From the NCBI RefSeq assembly GCF_000016605.1, contig NC_009440.1:1178001-1242000 (forward strand): a DNA stretch of 64,000 bases, given 5' to 3'. Source of the stretch: Metallosphaera sedula DSM 5348. Lineage in GTDB: Archaea > Thermoproteota > Thermoprotei_A > Sulfolobales > Sulfolobaceae. The position numbers were made by a program, and so were the translations under genes. This document shows, in pieces, positions 45,869-55,715 of the stretch; positions within the stretch are counted from its first letter, which is position 1, and each line of letters opens with the position of its first letter. Under the pieces are notes generated by a model. That model did no database searches. It was not told the DNA's origin and saw nothing but the letters and a program-made list of their open reading frames with translations.

Positions 45869-46082
45869 GCCTATCTATCTCCTCAGGCGTAAGATTCTCG
45901 GCTCCCTCAACTTTCACGGAGATTTTCATCTCAACCTTTTTCCTTCTACCTTCAGCTAACTGTTTCCTCAGCAATTCATTCAACACGTCTGAGATATGCC
46001 TGGTATTTCCGTACTCCTTAAGGGAGAGTCTTACGAGCTCCCTGTAAATGTTTTCGTCTAGACGAACCAATGTCTTTCTCAT
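45840..46082 (-). CDS. VapB-type antitoxin (second pair)
   Basis: The 80-residue protein starts with TLVRLDENIYRELVRLS, a ribbon-helix-helix-like opening, and ends in an acidic helix (LTPEEIDRLAEDAY) that would bind the toxin. It precedes and overlaps vapC. It resembles the small antitoxin family with a conserved EE.D.LAE tail in Sulfolobales. No palindrome as clear as that of the first pair is seen upstream. Confidence 0.75.
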   Translation of the reverse strand: MRKTLVRLDENIYRELVRLSLKEYGNTRHISDVLNELLRKQLAEGRRKKVEMKISVKVEGAENLTPEEIDRLAEDAYSGS

Positions 46083-46241
46083 GTCTGAATATCTAGCTAT
46101 CTAAATATTAAACTATCCTATATTTTCTCTCTCCGAGTTCAACAGATCCTCTAATGCGTGACTTCGAATTAAGCAACTACCTGACATGTCACGGTAATCT
46201 GAGTCCTGAACCCTTTTATTCTGACTTGAGTATGTAGCCTA

Positions 46242-46688
46242 ATGGAAGAGAAAGAACGTGTTCTCTCCGACCTCAGGGAGCTTAGGGTGAAGAGCGAGGA
46301 CCTTTTTAGATACCTTCAGAGCGACGATAAGGATATCAAACATGAGGCGTGGGTGACCGCAGAGAAATTGATAAGGAGCGGAAAGCTTGAGTTACAACCA
46401 CTCCTATGTTTCCCAGATCATGGAACTAGGTATAGGGTATGGAACTTGATTCCCGATCTCTCCAACGTGAAGAGGGAGGTCATCATATCGGGAATACCCT
46501 GTTTCCTGGAATTGCTCCAGGACAAGGACGTGAACGTGAGGAGATTGTCCTGGTATGTGACCTTACCTAAGCTTCTAAGTTACGTGAACCTAGCTGACGT
46601 GAAGATGTTGACTGATTACTGCAGGGAAGTTGCCACAGGGGAGTGGAAAGACCTACTGGACGAGACCTGTCGCGAGATACAAGACTGA
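46242..46688 (+). CDS. helical-repeat (HEAT-like) hypothetical protein
   Basis: The 148-residue all-helical protein has repeats such as DDKDIKHEAWVTAEKLI and DKDVNVRRLSWYVTLPKLL that look like two HEAT-type units. Such proteins mediate protein contacts. CCTTTTATTC about 26 nt before the ATG suggests a leaderless transcript. It stands just before the EtfBA operon on the same strand, but a separate promoter lies between, so a link is not shown. Confidence 0.5.
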   Translation: MEEKERVLSDLRELRVKSEDLFRYLQSDDKDIKHEAWVTAEKLIRSGKLELQPLLCFPDHGTRYRVWNLIPDLSNVKREVIISGIPCFLELLQDKDVNVRRLSWYVTLPKLLSYVNLADVKMLTDYCREVATGEWKDLLDETCREIQD

Positions 46689-46782
46689 AGACGGTCATTT
46701 TATACAACAATTCCTGTTAAAACATCTATCATCATGTTCATTACAATTGATGGTGAATTTATATACGTGAGTATCGTAATTA

Positions 46783-48588
46783 ATGATGAAAAACATGGTA
46801 AGAATTATCGTCTCCATCAAACAGGTCCCAGATGCTGATGATCTTAGGGTTGATCCAGTAACCAACACCCTTGTGAGGGAAGGAGTTCCTGCGGTGGTTA
46901 ATCCCCCAGATCTTCACGCCATAGAGGAGGCAGTGAGACTCAAGGAAAAGTATGGGGGTAAGGTCACGGTAATCACCATGGGACCTCCCCAGGGAGAACA
47001 GGCCCTTCGAGACGCCCTTGCCATGGGAGCAGATGATGCCTACCTTATCACTGACAGGGCAATGGCTGGTGCGGATACCTGGGCCACGTCATACACCCTG
47101 TTCAAGGCCATACAGAAGCTTGGAGGAGCCGATCTCTACCTCTTTGGAAGAAGGGCAGTGGACGGCGAAACGGAGCAAGTGGGTCCTCAAACTGCGAAGT
47201 GGCTTGGAATACCAGTCCTGGGTTACGTTAAGGAGGTGAAGGAACTGGATGAGAGGCACGTGGTCGCGGTGAAGGCAACCGAAGTTGAGGAGGTTACGAT
47301 GGAGGCTCCCATCCCTGCAGTTCTCACAATTATGGACACAGCGAACAAGCCCAGGGAACCTGACATAAACTCCTTGATTAGGGCCAAGACCACCAAGATA
47401 GTCAAGCTCTCGAAGGATGACATTGGGGCGGAACCAAACAAGATTGGGCTTGCGGGCTCTCCCACAAAGGTGATCAAGGTTCATCCTCCACCTAAGACGA
47501 GAAATCCTGAGATAAAGAAGGCGAGTGAACCAGGAGCCATAGACTGGTTGGTGGAGAAGATAAGGGAGTCCCTCAAGGATGACTCCTCGGGTACGGAACA
47601 ATACGTGAAACCACAACCCAAGGTAAAGGTGCAGGGGGAGGTGTGGGTTTACGTGGATCATGTGGGCGGTAACCCGAACCCGGCGTCATTCGAGATCATG
47701 GCTGAGGCAAGGAGAATTGCAGATTTAATGTCAACGAAGCTTGGGGCCGTCGTCGTGGGAGAGAACGTAGAGTCCCTGGCGGAACTCTCCTTTAAACATG
47801 GGGCTGATAAGGTGTATCACGCCGTAACCAAGGGTTTCAACTACTATGATAACGACGTCTTCACCCAGGCACTCTCCCGTCTCATTCAGAAATACAAGCC
47901 AGAGGCGGTCATGTTCCCAGGGACAAGGAACGCGAGGGAGCTTGCGTCCACCACAGCGATCACAGTTAACACGGGGTTAATAGCTGACTGCACGAGTTTT
48001 GAGGTTGATGATAAGGGGGTCCTGAACTCCACCAGACCTGACTTTGGAGGAAAGGAGATGTCCACCATAATATGTCCCACCTCGAGACCAGTGATGGTCA
48101 CGGTTAGACCTGGAGTGTTTAGGCCAATCAGACTGGAGCAGAAGGGGGAGATAGTGAGGGAGGAGATAGAGGACCTCTTCACAAGGTTCAGGGTCCTAGA
48201 GAGAAAGGCTCTGGAGAGGAGAAATGTGCTGGCTGAGGCTGAGGTGGTTGTGGGCGTTGGAAGGGGGATCAGGGATCCCTCCAACATAAAGATGATTGAG
48301 GAATTGGCGTCGAAACTGGGTGGGGTAGTGGGAGTGACCAAACCCCTCGCCGACTCTGGCTGGTACCCCAAGGAAAGGCAAGTGGGACAGACAGGCGTAA
48401 CCATAAGGCCCAAGCTTTACGTCGCCGTGGGAATTTCGGGAGCAGTTCAACACCTCGTGGGCATCTCGGGCGCTAAGAAGGTCATAGCCATAAACAACGA
48501 TCCCGATGCACAGATCTTCAACAACTCTGATTACGGCCTTGTTGGGGACCTGTTTGAGATAATACCAGAACTCATCAGGAGGTTGTGA
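46783..48588 (+). CDS. electron transfer flavoprotein, fused beta-alpha chains (FixA-FixB)
   Basis: The 601-residue protein contains the beta chain (about 5-255, IIVSIKQVPDADDLRVDP and ALAMGADDAYL) joined to the alpha chain (about 285-600). The alpha FAD domain shows KPLADSGWYPKERQVGQTG, ISGAVQHLVGI and INNDPDAQIFNNSDYGLVGD. It takes electrons from acyl-CoA dehydrogenases, and with FixC and FixX may bifurcate or feed quinone. The fusion is known in Sulfolobales and fixes the 1:1 ratio. A TTTATATA box at 46758-46765 predicts a leaderless start at 46783 or 46786. The acyl-CoA dehydrogenase at 13264 is a likely donor. Confidence 0.9.
   Translation: MMKNMVRIIVSIKQVPDADDLRVDPVTNTLVREGVPAVVNPPDLHAIEEAVRLKEKYGGKVTVITMGPPQGEQALRDALAMGADDAYLITDRAMAGADTWATSYTLFKAIQKLGGADLYLFGRRAVDGETEQVGPQTAKWLGIPVLGYVKEVKELDERHVVAVKATEVEEVTMEAPIPAVLTIMDTANKPREPDINSLIRAKTTKIVKLSKDDIGAEPNKIGLAGSPTKVIKVHPPPKTRNPEIKKASEPGAIDWLVEKIRESLKDDSSGTEQYVKPQPKVKVQGEVWVYVDHVGGNPNPASFEIMAEARRIADLMSTKLGAVVVGENVESLAELSFKHGADKVYHAVTKGFNYYDNDVFTQALSRLIQKYKPEAVMFPGTRNARELASTTAITVNTGLIADCTSFEVDDKGVLNSTRPDFGGKEMSTIICPTSRPVMVTVRPGVFRPIRLEQKGEIVREEIEDLFTRFRVLERKALERRNVLAEAEVVVGVGRGIRDPSNIKMIEELASKLGGVVGVTKPLADSGWYPKERQVGQTGVTIRPKLYVAVGISGAVQHLVGISGAKKVIAINNDPDAQIFNNSDYGLVGDLFEIIPELIRRL
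48578..48584 (+). promoter_or_regulatory. strong Shine-Dalgarno inside the EtfBA 3' end for fixC
   Basis: AGGAGGT lies six bases before ATG 48591. It supports that start over the GTG at 48585, which overlaps the EtfBA stop. Confidence 0.6.
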
Positions 48589-48590
48589 GG

Positions 48591-49754
48591 ATGTACGACG
48601 TAATAGTTGTTGGTGCGGGGCCTGCGGGGAGCGCAGCTGCGCTCAAGGCTGCGAGTTTGGGGGCCAAGACCCTGGTACTGGAGAGGGGATCTGAACCGGG
48701 AGCGAAGAACGTATCTGGGGCGATGGTCAGGGTTGACGACCTAAAGGTGTTTGATGTCAAGAGTATTCCTGTGGAAAGGGAGGTCAAGAGAGTCAGACTT
48801 GTAATGGGTAACAGTGGGGAGGTCCAGCTGGAGATAAGGCCAAGGGAGAGGTTAATAAACGTGGGCAGGCTTAAGCTAGATAAGTGGATGGCCTCGCAAG
48901 CCGAGGGTGCAGGGGCACTGGTCCTGACCAAGACCACTGCCCTGAAACTTGGACCTGAGGGAGTTATCACGGATAGGGGAGAGGTTCAGGGGAAAACCAT
49001 AATCCTGGCAGAGGGTGCCAACGCACTCGTGTCCATGGGGGCAGGCCTAAGGAGAGACCTAACCCCCGAGGAAACCGTTCAGACGGTGAAGGAGGTGTAT
49101 TCCCTAAACAAGGACGAGGTAAACAAGAGGCTAGGTCTGTCCAGTGATCAGGAGGGGTTATCCGTGAGATATCTGTTTCAGGACCCCGTACCTGGGGCAG
49201 GATTCCTTTATACGTACAAGGACTCGATCGCCTTTGGCATAGGAGTTCACATGACCTCCCTCATCTCCCACAAGATTAGACCGCAGGACGTCCTTGAGGA
49301 GGTTAAGAGAACCCTTGGGATTCAGGAACTGGTGAAGGGCTTCTCGCTTAGGGAGTACTCTGCCAAGATTATCCCAGAGAACGGTTTCCCCGCATGGAGG
49401 CCCTGCCACGGGAACGTCTTCCTAGCTGGAGACGCCCTGGGTCTGGTCAATCCGATCACCTTTAACGGTATTGGTCCTGCAGTAATTTCAGGAGCACTCG
49501 CGGGAGAGTACGCGGTCAAGGGAGAATGTCATGGATATGAGAGGGCTCTCCTAGGAGACAGGATCGTGTCCCAGTCAGTTAAGCTGAGACCTCTGGTAAA
49601 GGAGCTCCTTCGAGAGGAGAACATGAGGTCGTATATCTCCATGGCGACCGAGCTATCCTCGTCCTGGGTCTCAGGCGAGCTTTCCCCTGACCCAGTCAAG
49701 AGGAACTCGTGGAGACTGTTTAAACATGCATTACTACTCATGGGTGCTCTATAA
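48591..49754 (+). CDS. fixC: FixC-type flavoprotein, ETF:quinone oxidoreductase-like
   Basis: The 387-residue flavoprotein has FAD motif DVIVVGAGPAGSAAALKAA, a family GAKNVSGAMV segment, and AGDALGLVNPITFNGIGPAVISG near residue 280. It shuttles electrons from EtfBA to the quinone pool or to FixX. Like other FixC proteins it lacks the ferredoxin domain of mitochondrial ETF-QO, which is supplied by the next gene. The fixX start overlaps its stop (TAATG). Confidence 0.88.
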   Translation: MYDVIVVGAGPAGSAAALKAASLGAKTLVLERGSEPGAKNVSGAMVRVDDLKVFDVKSIPVEREVKRVRLVMGNSGEVQLEIRPRERLINVGRLKLDKWMASQAEGAGALVLTKTTALKLGPEGVITDRGEVQGKTIILAEGANALVSMGAGLRRDLTPEETVQTVKEVYSLNKDEVNKRLGLSSDQEGLSVRYLFQDPVPGAGFLYTYKDSIAFGIGVHMTSLISHKIRPQDVLEEVKRTLGIQELVKGFSLREYSAKIIPENGFPAWRPCHGNVFLAGDALGLVNPITFNGIGPAVISGALAGEYAVKGECHGYERALLGDRIVSQSVKLRPLVKELLREENMRSYISMATELSSSWVSGELSPDPVKRNSWRLFKHALLLMGAL

Positions 49755-50041
49755 TGAGAGTCGAGGAGAAACTTTACACCCTTAGGTACAAGAGGGACGA
49801 AGAACCGCATCTGAGGATAAGGGACCAGGCACAATGTGCCAAGTGTGAACAGGAGTATGGAACTCCGCAACCCTGCATATCAGTCTGCCCTGCCAACGTT
49901 TACACGTGGGACGGACATAAGCTTGTGCTATCCTACGAGAACTGCGTAGAGTGCGGTGCCTGCAGGATTGCGTGTCCCTTCCACAACATAGCCTGGAGTT
50001 ACCCAAGGTATGGCCTTGGAATGTCCCTCAGGTACGGGTAA
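49754..50041 (+). CDS. fixX: FixX-type ferredoxin
   Basis: The 95-residue ferredoxin has a clear [4Fe-4S] motif NCVECGACRIACPF, and more Cys earlier (CAKCEQEYGTPQPCISVCPANVY) that could hold a second cluster or assist the first. It corresponds to the C-terminal domain of ETF:quinone oxidoreductase and works with FixC. It is translated right after fixC (TAATG overlap). This completes an ETF-FixCX set. Confidence 0.88.
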   Translation: MRVEEKLYTLRYKRDEEPHLRIRDQAQCAKCEQEYGTPQPCISVCPANVYTWDGHKLVLSYENCVECGACRIACPFHNIAWSYPRYGLGMSLRYG

Positions 50042-50075
50042 GTCAAAGTTTTTTAAGTAGTAGTTATTATAATAT

Positions 50076-50471
50076 ATGATAATGAATGTTGGACAATTAG
50101 TTGTAAAAAAGATGGTTTCACTACCCATTACCTCGTCTATTAGGGAAGTTGCTCAGGTCATGAGGGAAAACGACGTTAGCTCGGTTGTACTCACTAACGA
50201 GAGGGGAGAGATCGTGGCCATAGTCACGGAGAGGGATATAACCAGGGCTGTTGCGGACGGGCTTGACTACTCAACTCCTGCAGGAAAGATTGGAAAGGGG
50301 CCAGTGATTTCTGTGGACAGGGACTTGCCCCTGTTTGAGGCCCTCGAGTTAATGGGTGAGAAGAAGATTCGCCATCTCCTAGTGAAGGACAAGGACCAAC
50401 CCTTGGGGATTGTGTCCTTAAGGGAAATAGCTAACACGATCTCGCTGATGAACTTCGCAGATTCATACTAG
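50076..50471 (+). CDS. CBS-domain pair protein
   Basis: The 131-residue protein is two CBS domains (about 10-65 and 72-128), each with the V.E.D-like turn (IVTERDITRAVADG) and the second with GIVSLREIAN. Such stand-alone pairs bind adenine nucleotides and sense energy state. TTTTTTAAGTAG about 25 nt upstream fits a leaderless start at ATG 50076 or 50082. It lies 34 bp after fixX on the same strand but has its own promoter. Confidence 0.85.
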   Translation: MIMNVGQLVVKKMVSLPITSSIREVAQVMRENDVSSVVLTNERGEIVAIVTERDITRAVADGLDYSTPAGKIGKGPVISVDRDLPLFEALELMGEKKIRHLLVKDKDQPLGIVSLREIANTISLMNFADSY

Positions 50472-50484
50472 TTCTTTTTTCTTT

Positions 50485-51624
50485 CTATTTGTTCATCTTT
50501 CTACTTGTCCATGTATCCACTATTCTAACCCTGCTCATGAGTACAACACCTATTAACAACACGAGACCAAGGATAGTGAGAAGGACATCCCTAAATCCTA
50601 GGAGGGTGATCCCTATCCCGGAAAGGAAAGCGGTCGTAGATCCTATCATGGTTAGGGACGCAAAGAAGAGACCGTTTGCAACGTTCCTCATCTCAGGCGG
50701 GATTCCCCTTGTAATCATCACGGTGGACATGGGCATTGTTATTCCGTGGGGAATTCCCAGTATCGTTAAGGATATCATGAAGTCAACTAAGGATCTTGAG
50801 ACTATCATGACCACAACTCCAGTCACGGTGAGCAAAAGTGACAGCAACACGCCCCTCTTCACCCTCTCCACCGGGGAAATAGAGAGGATTAACCTAGTTA
50901 GGAGAGATGCCAGGAAGAACAGGGAAAATCCGATTTCAATCTCAGCTGGACTAGACCCGAAACTCTCCCTCATGAAGATCCCACCAAAGGTAAGAAGGAA
51001 AGAGAAGACCAGTTCATAGCTAGCTATGTTGAGGATCGCCACCGTGAGAGCCGGGTTCCTCACCGTGGTTCTGCCTGAACCTGAAGAGACTGAAGCCCCA
51101 TGAAGGAGGGGTATGGCCACTAGAGGAGCTAGGGCGAATGCTAGGAAAACGCCTCGGACGCCGAGGAATGGGATTAGTCTCGCCTCGATCAGGGGACCCA
51201 TAACTAGGCCAATGCTAAGGGACAGGGCATAGATGTTCAGTAGCCTTTCCCTTGTCCTCCTATCCTCGGCCTTACCTGAGATCGTGATAAGGTTAGGCAT
51301 AATGACACCGAGAGTGACCCCAGAGATGCCAGTCACGGCCCAGACGGAGAGAGAGGAGACCACAGAGAGAAGGGCCAAAGACAGGGAGTAAACCAGGAGA
51401 GTCGTGACCAGGACTACCCTGCTGGAATACCTGACTAGGAATGCACTTCCCACGAAGGTAGCAACGGTAAAGATGGCACTTAGGACCCCAACCAACAGGT
51501 TTGAGAACCCGAGGGAGTACTTGGCCAGGATCGGTAGAGTAGTTGAGATAACGTTACTTGAAGCCCTTATTAACATCGTGGAAAGGACAAGGGTTAAGGC
51601 CAGAAGTACCAGTTTCCTGTCCAT
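50485..51624 (-). CDS. MFS transporter
   Basis: The 379-residue protein has twelve helices and a short first loop. It resembles a small MFS drug or metabolite exporter (helix 1 LVLSTMLIRASSNVISTTLPIL, helix 4-5 GVTLGVIMPNLITISGKAEDRRTRERLL). It converges with the CBS gene. The substrate is not evident. A TATA-like stretch precedes the ATG by about 28 nt. Confidence 0.78.
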   Translation of the reverse strand: MDRKLVLLALTLVLSTMLIRASSNVISTTLPILAKYSLGFSNLLVGVLSAIFTVATFVGSAFLVRYSSRVVLVTTLLVYSLSLALLSVVSSLSVWAVTGISGVTLGVIMPNLITISGKAEDRRTRERLLNIYALSLSIGLVMGPLIEARLIPFLGVRGVFLAFALAPLVAIPLLHGASVSSGSGRTTVRNPALTVAILNIASYELVFSFLLTFGGIFMRESFGSSPAEIEIGFSLFFLASLLTRLILSISPVERVKRGVLLSLLLTVTGVVVMIVSRSLVDFMISLTILGIPHGITMPMSTVMITRGIPPEMRNVANGLFFASLTMIGSTTAFLSGIGITLLGFRDVLLTILGLVLLIGVVLMSRVRIVDTWTSRKMNK

Positions 51625-51655
51625 GGAAGCTTAAGCGAGAACCGAGTAAAAAGGA

Positions 51656-53344
51656 TCATTTACCTTGTCCCCTGGTAGTCTCCACAACTCTCTCCTCATA
51701 AATCACTGTCTTACCCCTAAGGGCTGAGGCTACTGCTGCGGCAAAGGAAAGTCCTGAAGCGGTGAAGAATGCTATCCTCAACGCTTGCATGAACGCAGGC
51801 GCTATGACGTTCGGGAACCAGGTATTCGCAGTTATCGTGGAAACGACTGAGCTTGGGATTGAACTAGCAACTGAAGGCGGAAGCTGTGACAGAATGGCAG
51901 AAACCGGGTTGTAACCAAGAAACGCCGCAAATATTGCTGCAGTGGGCGGTATCTTGGTCATGTAGGGAATTAACTGAGGAGCTCCCGCAGATGTCAATGC
52001 CGTAGATAAGGTTGTCGGTAATACTAGGTAAAGTACCTCGATCACTATTGTGAAGAATACACCAATACTCAATGTACTTCCCGTGTTGGTGAGCATTGCC
52101 CTTATCCCTGATGCCGATCCCCTGTGTTGTGGAGGGGAGGCATTCATGAGGGATGCCGTATTCGGGGACACGAAAAGTCCATTCCCAATACCCATGAAGA
52201 AGATGATTGTGGCAAACTCGAGATAATTGAAGTTGTAAGGCAATGTGGTGAGTCCCAAAAGCCCAACTCCCAGAATCACCAGCCCAAGGGTAGCTAGGGT
52301 CCTAGCCCCATATCTGTCGGAGAGCTTTCCGGCAATTGAACCCATTATTCCGAACCCTGCCAATAGAGGAAGTAGATATATCCCAGCCCAGAATGGGGTT
52401 ACCTCATAACTGTAACCGTGAAGGGGTAACCATATGGCCTGTAACAGGAGGACAAGCATCAACTGGAGACCGCCAAAGGCTAATTGGGCCAAGATCACCG
52501 ACGCAGAGGCCATGGAGAAAGCCCTAATCTTAAAGAGCTCCAACCTGAACATGGGATCTGGAACCTTGGTCTCCACAAAGAGGAAGACTCCCAACAGGGC
52601 TAACCCGCTCACAATCGCCGAGATTACGTATGGATTTGACCACCCGGTCGCCTGGTTCCCGTAGGGGAGTATCCCGTACGTTATTCCCACAAGGATTAGG
52701 ATCAGGGAGACCGCGAACAGGACATTACCTGGAATGTCTATCCTCTGGTTCCTTTCCGGTTTGCTCAGTTGCTTGAGGGACTTCATTGACCAGATTGTCC
52801 CTAGGATTCCTATGGGGACGTTAACTAGAAAGACGTCTCTCCAATAGATTGAGGCCAGTATACCCCCTATAATTATCCCAGCTACTCCTCCAAATATTCC
52901 TATGACTCCGTTGAGGCCTAGAGCAAATCCCCTCTCCTTTGGAGGGAAAGCCTCTGACAGGATCGCCGCGCTGTTCGCCATTAAGAGTGCTCCCCCAACT
53001 GCCTGTATCACCCTGTAAATCACCAGCTGAAGGGCTGCCACATCACCCTGTCCGGGAGTCAGGTAGAGGAGTATCGATGCCACAGTGAAGATCAGAAACC
53101 CAAGGTTGTACATCCTCACCCTGCCAAAAATGTCTGAGATCCTCCCCACGTTCACGACGAGGATCGCTGAGACTATGCTATACCCAAATAGAATCCACAA
53201 CAAGTACTGAAATGAATTGAAGGGATTCACTCCTATTCCGCGGAATATCGCCGGTAAAGAGATCAACACGATGTTGGCGTTCATGAAGCCCATGAAGACG
53301 CCAAGGCTAGTGTTTGATAAAGCAATCCATTTGTACTGAACCAT
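51656..53344 (-). CDS. MFS transporter, DHA2 (14-helix) family
   Basis: The 562-residue protein has about 14 helices. Helix 1-2 with [18 protein letters not shown] and the loop [15 protein letters not shown] are typical of DHA2 multidrug exporters such as EmrB/Qac[28 protein letters not shown] marks helix 4-5. Proton-driven efflux of a toxic or lipophilic compound is expected. TTTAATAAATAAAG precedes the ATG. The two MFS genes lie tandem but probably have separate promoters. Confidence 0.85.
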   Translation of the reverse strand: MVQYKWIALSNTSLGVFMGFMNANIVLISLPAIFRGIGVNPFNSFQYLLWILFGYSIVSAILVVNVGRISDIFGRVRMYNLGFLIFTVASILLYLTPGQGDVAALQLVIYRVIQAVGGALLMANSAAILSEAFPPKERGFALGLNGVIGIFGGVAGIIIGGILASIYWRDVFLVNVPIGILGTIWSMKSLKQLSKPERNQRIDIPGNVLFAVSLILILVGITYGILPYGNQATGWSNPYVISAIVSGLALLGVFLFVETKVPDPMFRLELFKIRAFSMASASVILAQLAFGGLQLMLVLLLQAIWLPLHGYSYEVTPFWAGIYLLPLLAGFGIMGSIAGKLSDRYGARTLATLGLVILGVGLLGLTTLPYNFNYLEFATIIFFMGIGNGLFVSPNTASLMNASPPQHRGSASGIRAMLTNTGSTLSIGVFFTIVIEVLYLVLPTTLSTALTSAGAPQLIPYMTKIPPTAAIFAAFLGYNPVSAILSQLPPSVASSIPSSVVSTITANTWFPNVIAPAFMQALRIAFFTASGLSFAAAVASALRGKTVIYEERVVETTRGQGK

Positions 53345-53538
53345 ACAATTAGAGGGTTAATCTTTATTTATTAAAGTTTCTTCGCATGATTCGAGTCAGG
53401 GCTTAAAAAAGGTGATTTTCTCTATATTAAATGTGATAGATCACGCCCTAGATTACTTATGAATAACAAGAGATTTATACCCGTGATTAAATTCCGTTTC
53501 AAAAATACTTTTAGGCATAAGTCGCCTCATTCTTATGT

Positions 53539-53946
53539 ATGGAAATAACGAGAAGCATAAAACTGGATCATGAATGGGAAGCGGTCAGTACTATTCTATC
53601 TGATCCTGAGTTCGTAATTCCTAGACTCTTTCCACCGGTCAAAAGTATCACGGTTAACGGTTCTTCCTTTAGGGGTAGCGGAAAATATGCAATGAGGGAC
53701 TTCGAGATATCGGGAACGGTTTTCAAGGGAACAGAGATTAGATATGTCTTCCAAGTGAAGAGTGGTGGAATAGGGACGGGAAGATTAACCTTCGCTCCAA
53801 GGGATGACGAGCTGATCCTTAAGTTCGAATATGAGGGAGTGTTTAAACGCGTGTTTTCCCTAACTGCTCGAGACAGGTGGATTGGAGGATTTCTGGAGAA
53901 GTTGAACGAAGAGATTAGACTTGAAAGGATTAGGAGAAAGATATGA
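53539..53946 (+). CDS. DUF3211/SRPBCC-fold protein
   Basis: The 135-residue protein has a START-like layout: ITRSIKLDHEWEAVSTILSDPEFVIPRLFPPVKSI opening, several strands and a C-terminal helix (GFLEKLNEEIRLERIR). It resembles the DUF3211 family known from Sulfolobales. Ligand binding is likely but unknown. A TATA-like box about 27 nt upstream suggests a leaderless transcript. It is a possible distant relative of the protein at 44949. Confidence 0.6.
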   Translation: MEITRSIKLDHEWEAVSTILSDPEFVIPRLFPPVKSITVNGSSFRGSGKYAMRDFEISGTVFKGTEIRYVFQVKSGGIGTGRLTFAPRDDELILKFEYEGVFKRVFSLTARDRWIGGFLEKLNEEIRLERIRRKI

Positions 53947-54123
53947 GATTCTCGATAAAGGTTCCACATGTCAAGTACACGGGAGTTGATGCGATACTGA
54001 GAATTAATGGATGAATTACCGTCACAAATACTGATACAGATACTGGATGCTAGAGACAACGGAGAAGGGATTCTAGTGAGTAGGGGGATTGAAGTTTCGA
54101 TTTCTCGAAATCTTAATTTCGCC

Positions 54124-55005
54124 TCACTTCCAGACTATATCGTTGGCCTCAATTTCCCTCCTTAACTCACTCAAGGCCTCCTGAAGGCTCATGGGTTTAT
54201 GTTCAAGCGACATTGCCTTACTTACGTTGAGGGAGGAATTCATGGGCCTCCTAGCGAACCACTTCATCTCGTTGAAGTGAGCTGGGTTAATCAGGGTCTC
54301 ATTTAGCCCAAAGGTCCTCGCGAGTGCCAGGGAGAATTCATATCTGCTAACCTGGGATCGGCCAGCGAGGTGCAACACACCCTTAATCCTCCTGTCCACG
54401 GCCTCCCTCAACATAAGGGAAAAGTTCGTGTTGAGGGTCGGAGAAGTAACCTGATCCACGAGGGCGTTAACCCTCTCCCCAGCCTTCAGCTTCTTGAGCA
54501 ACCAAAGCGCGAAGTTGTCCTTTCCACTAGCAGGGTTACTCCCGTAGGGCGTGCTCGTCCTAACCACTAGGCTATCCACATCCCTCACGAGCTTTTCGCC
54601 CTCAAGTTTCGTTAGGCCATAAACGTTTACGGGGTTGGTCTCGTCCTCCTCCCGATAATTCCCCCTGGTTCCATCAAAGACGTAATCGGTTGAAATGTAA
54701 ACCAGGAAAGCGTTGGTCCTCTTGCTAACCTTTACGATCTCCCTAGTTACGTCGACATTGAGGAGTCTGGCGAGATCTGGTTCCCTTTCACACTTATCCA
54801 CGTCTGTGAGAGCTGCGGCGTGGATGATGACGTCCGGCGATAGCTCCTCAATGGGCCTCAAGTTTAGGGAGCTGAGATCTAGGACGAGAAAAGGGGAGGT
54901 CTCCGGTTGGCTCCTGTGGTATACCCCCACAACCTCGTAGTCCTTGAACGCCTGAACTATCCTCTTACCGAGGAGGCCACCGGCTCCCGTGACCACGACT
55001 CTCAT
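54124..55005 (-). CDS. rmlD: RmlD-like dTDP-4-dehydrorhamnose reductase
   Basis: The 293-residue extended SDR has VVTGAGGLLGKRIVQ (nucleotide binding), IHAAALTDVDKCE, YISTDYVFDGT and the catalytic YGLTKLE pair (YxxxK). The final step of dTDP-rhamnose synthesis reduces the 4-keto sugar. The other rml genes are not in the window, so a related nucleotide-sugar reductase or a MAT2B-like role is possible. It would serve surface glycan synthesis. It converges on the DUF3211 gene. Confidence 0.8.
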   Translation of the reverse strand: MRVVVTGAGGLLGKRIVQAFKDYEVVGVYHRSQPETSPFLVLDLSSLNLRPIEELSPDVIIHAAALTDVDKCEREPDLARLLNVDVTREIVKVSKRTNAFLVYISTDYVFDGTRGNYREEDETNPVNVYGLTKLEGEKLVRDVDSLVVRTSTPYGSNPASGKDNFALWLLKKLKAGERVNALVDQVTSPTLNTNFSLMLREAVDRRIKGVLHLAGRSQVSRYEFSLALARTFGLNETLINPAHFNEMKWFARRPMNSSLNVSKAMSLEHKPMSLQEALSELRREIEANDIVWK

Positions 55006-55106
55006 GGATCAAACCAATCTCCTCAACCTTTAACTTTATGTCTCTCTGAATCTCGCCTTCCAATAAACTTATAAGTAAAAAATTGATTAATCTTTTAAAA
55101 TGTAAA

Positions 55107-55715
55107 ATGAGAATTTCTCTTATAATCTCTGAGGAAAATAAAGCATTGGAAAGGGATATTTCCAGGTTAATTGACGTTAACGCCTTCTACATGAGATACT
55201 ACCCAGGTCATGGTGAAACCCCCAAGGAGAGAAGAAGAATGTTCCAGGAGCTCTCCAAGATGAAGGCGGAGATAGAGAAGGCTGACCTTATCATATACGC
55301 GAGATCCTACGGTGTATTCTCAAGTGAAGGATGGAAACTACTTCACTCATTCTTCTCGAAACCTGTGATCATCTCCACCGAGGAGATAGCGAAACGCGTT
55401 AGGGAAAAGAGGGTTTTCCTTGTGTCACCGTACAATCAGTACAGGCATGACTACGAGGTCAAATGGCTGAGAGAGTTTAGTAAGGTAGTAGGTTCAGTGG
55501 CTCTGGGAAGAACAGGTGGAGATGCAATATCGAGCACTCCTCCTCACCTTGTAGAGAGCTCTGTGAAGATAGGCCACGAAAATCCCGAGGCAGAAATAGT
55601 TTACGTTGCTTGTACCATTCTGTCCACACTTCCCTATCTTGACAGGTTAAAGGGAGGAAAACCTGTGATAACTGCGTCCTCTGTATTGATCGAGGGAGTT
55701 AAATGGGATGGATAG
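55107..55715 (+). CDS. Asp/Glu racemase-fold protein
   Basis: The 202-residue protein has the layout of the Asp/Glu/hydantoin racemase and maleate isomerase superfamily: ADLIIYARSYGVFSSEG (first catalytic region, where Cys is usual but here Ser/Tyr stand), then VYVACTILSTLPYLDRL with a conserved Cys and PVITASSVLIEG. Only the second Cys is present, so it may be a decarboxylase or isomerase-like variant rather than a two-base racemase. ATG 55107 is chosen over 55083. The next gene starts inside its 3' end. Confidence 0.65.
   Translation: MRISLIISEENKALERDISRLIDVNAFYMRYYPGHGETPKERRRMFQELSKMKAEIEKADLIIYARSYGVFSSEGWKLLHSFFSKPVIISTEEIAKRVREKRVFLVSPYNQYRHDYEVKWLREFSKVVGSVALGRTGGDAISSTPPHLVESSVKIGHENPEAEIVYVACTILSTLPYLDRLKGGKPVITASSVLIEGVKWDG

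Noticed and set aside
47089-47661. 190-codon minus-strand frame
   Set aside because: It is entirely opposite to the EtfBA gene, whose domains are clear. It is an antisense shadow.
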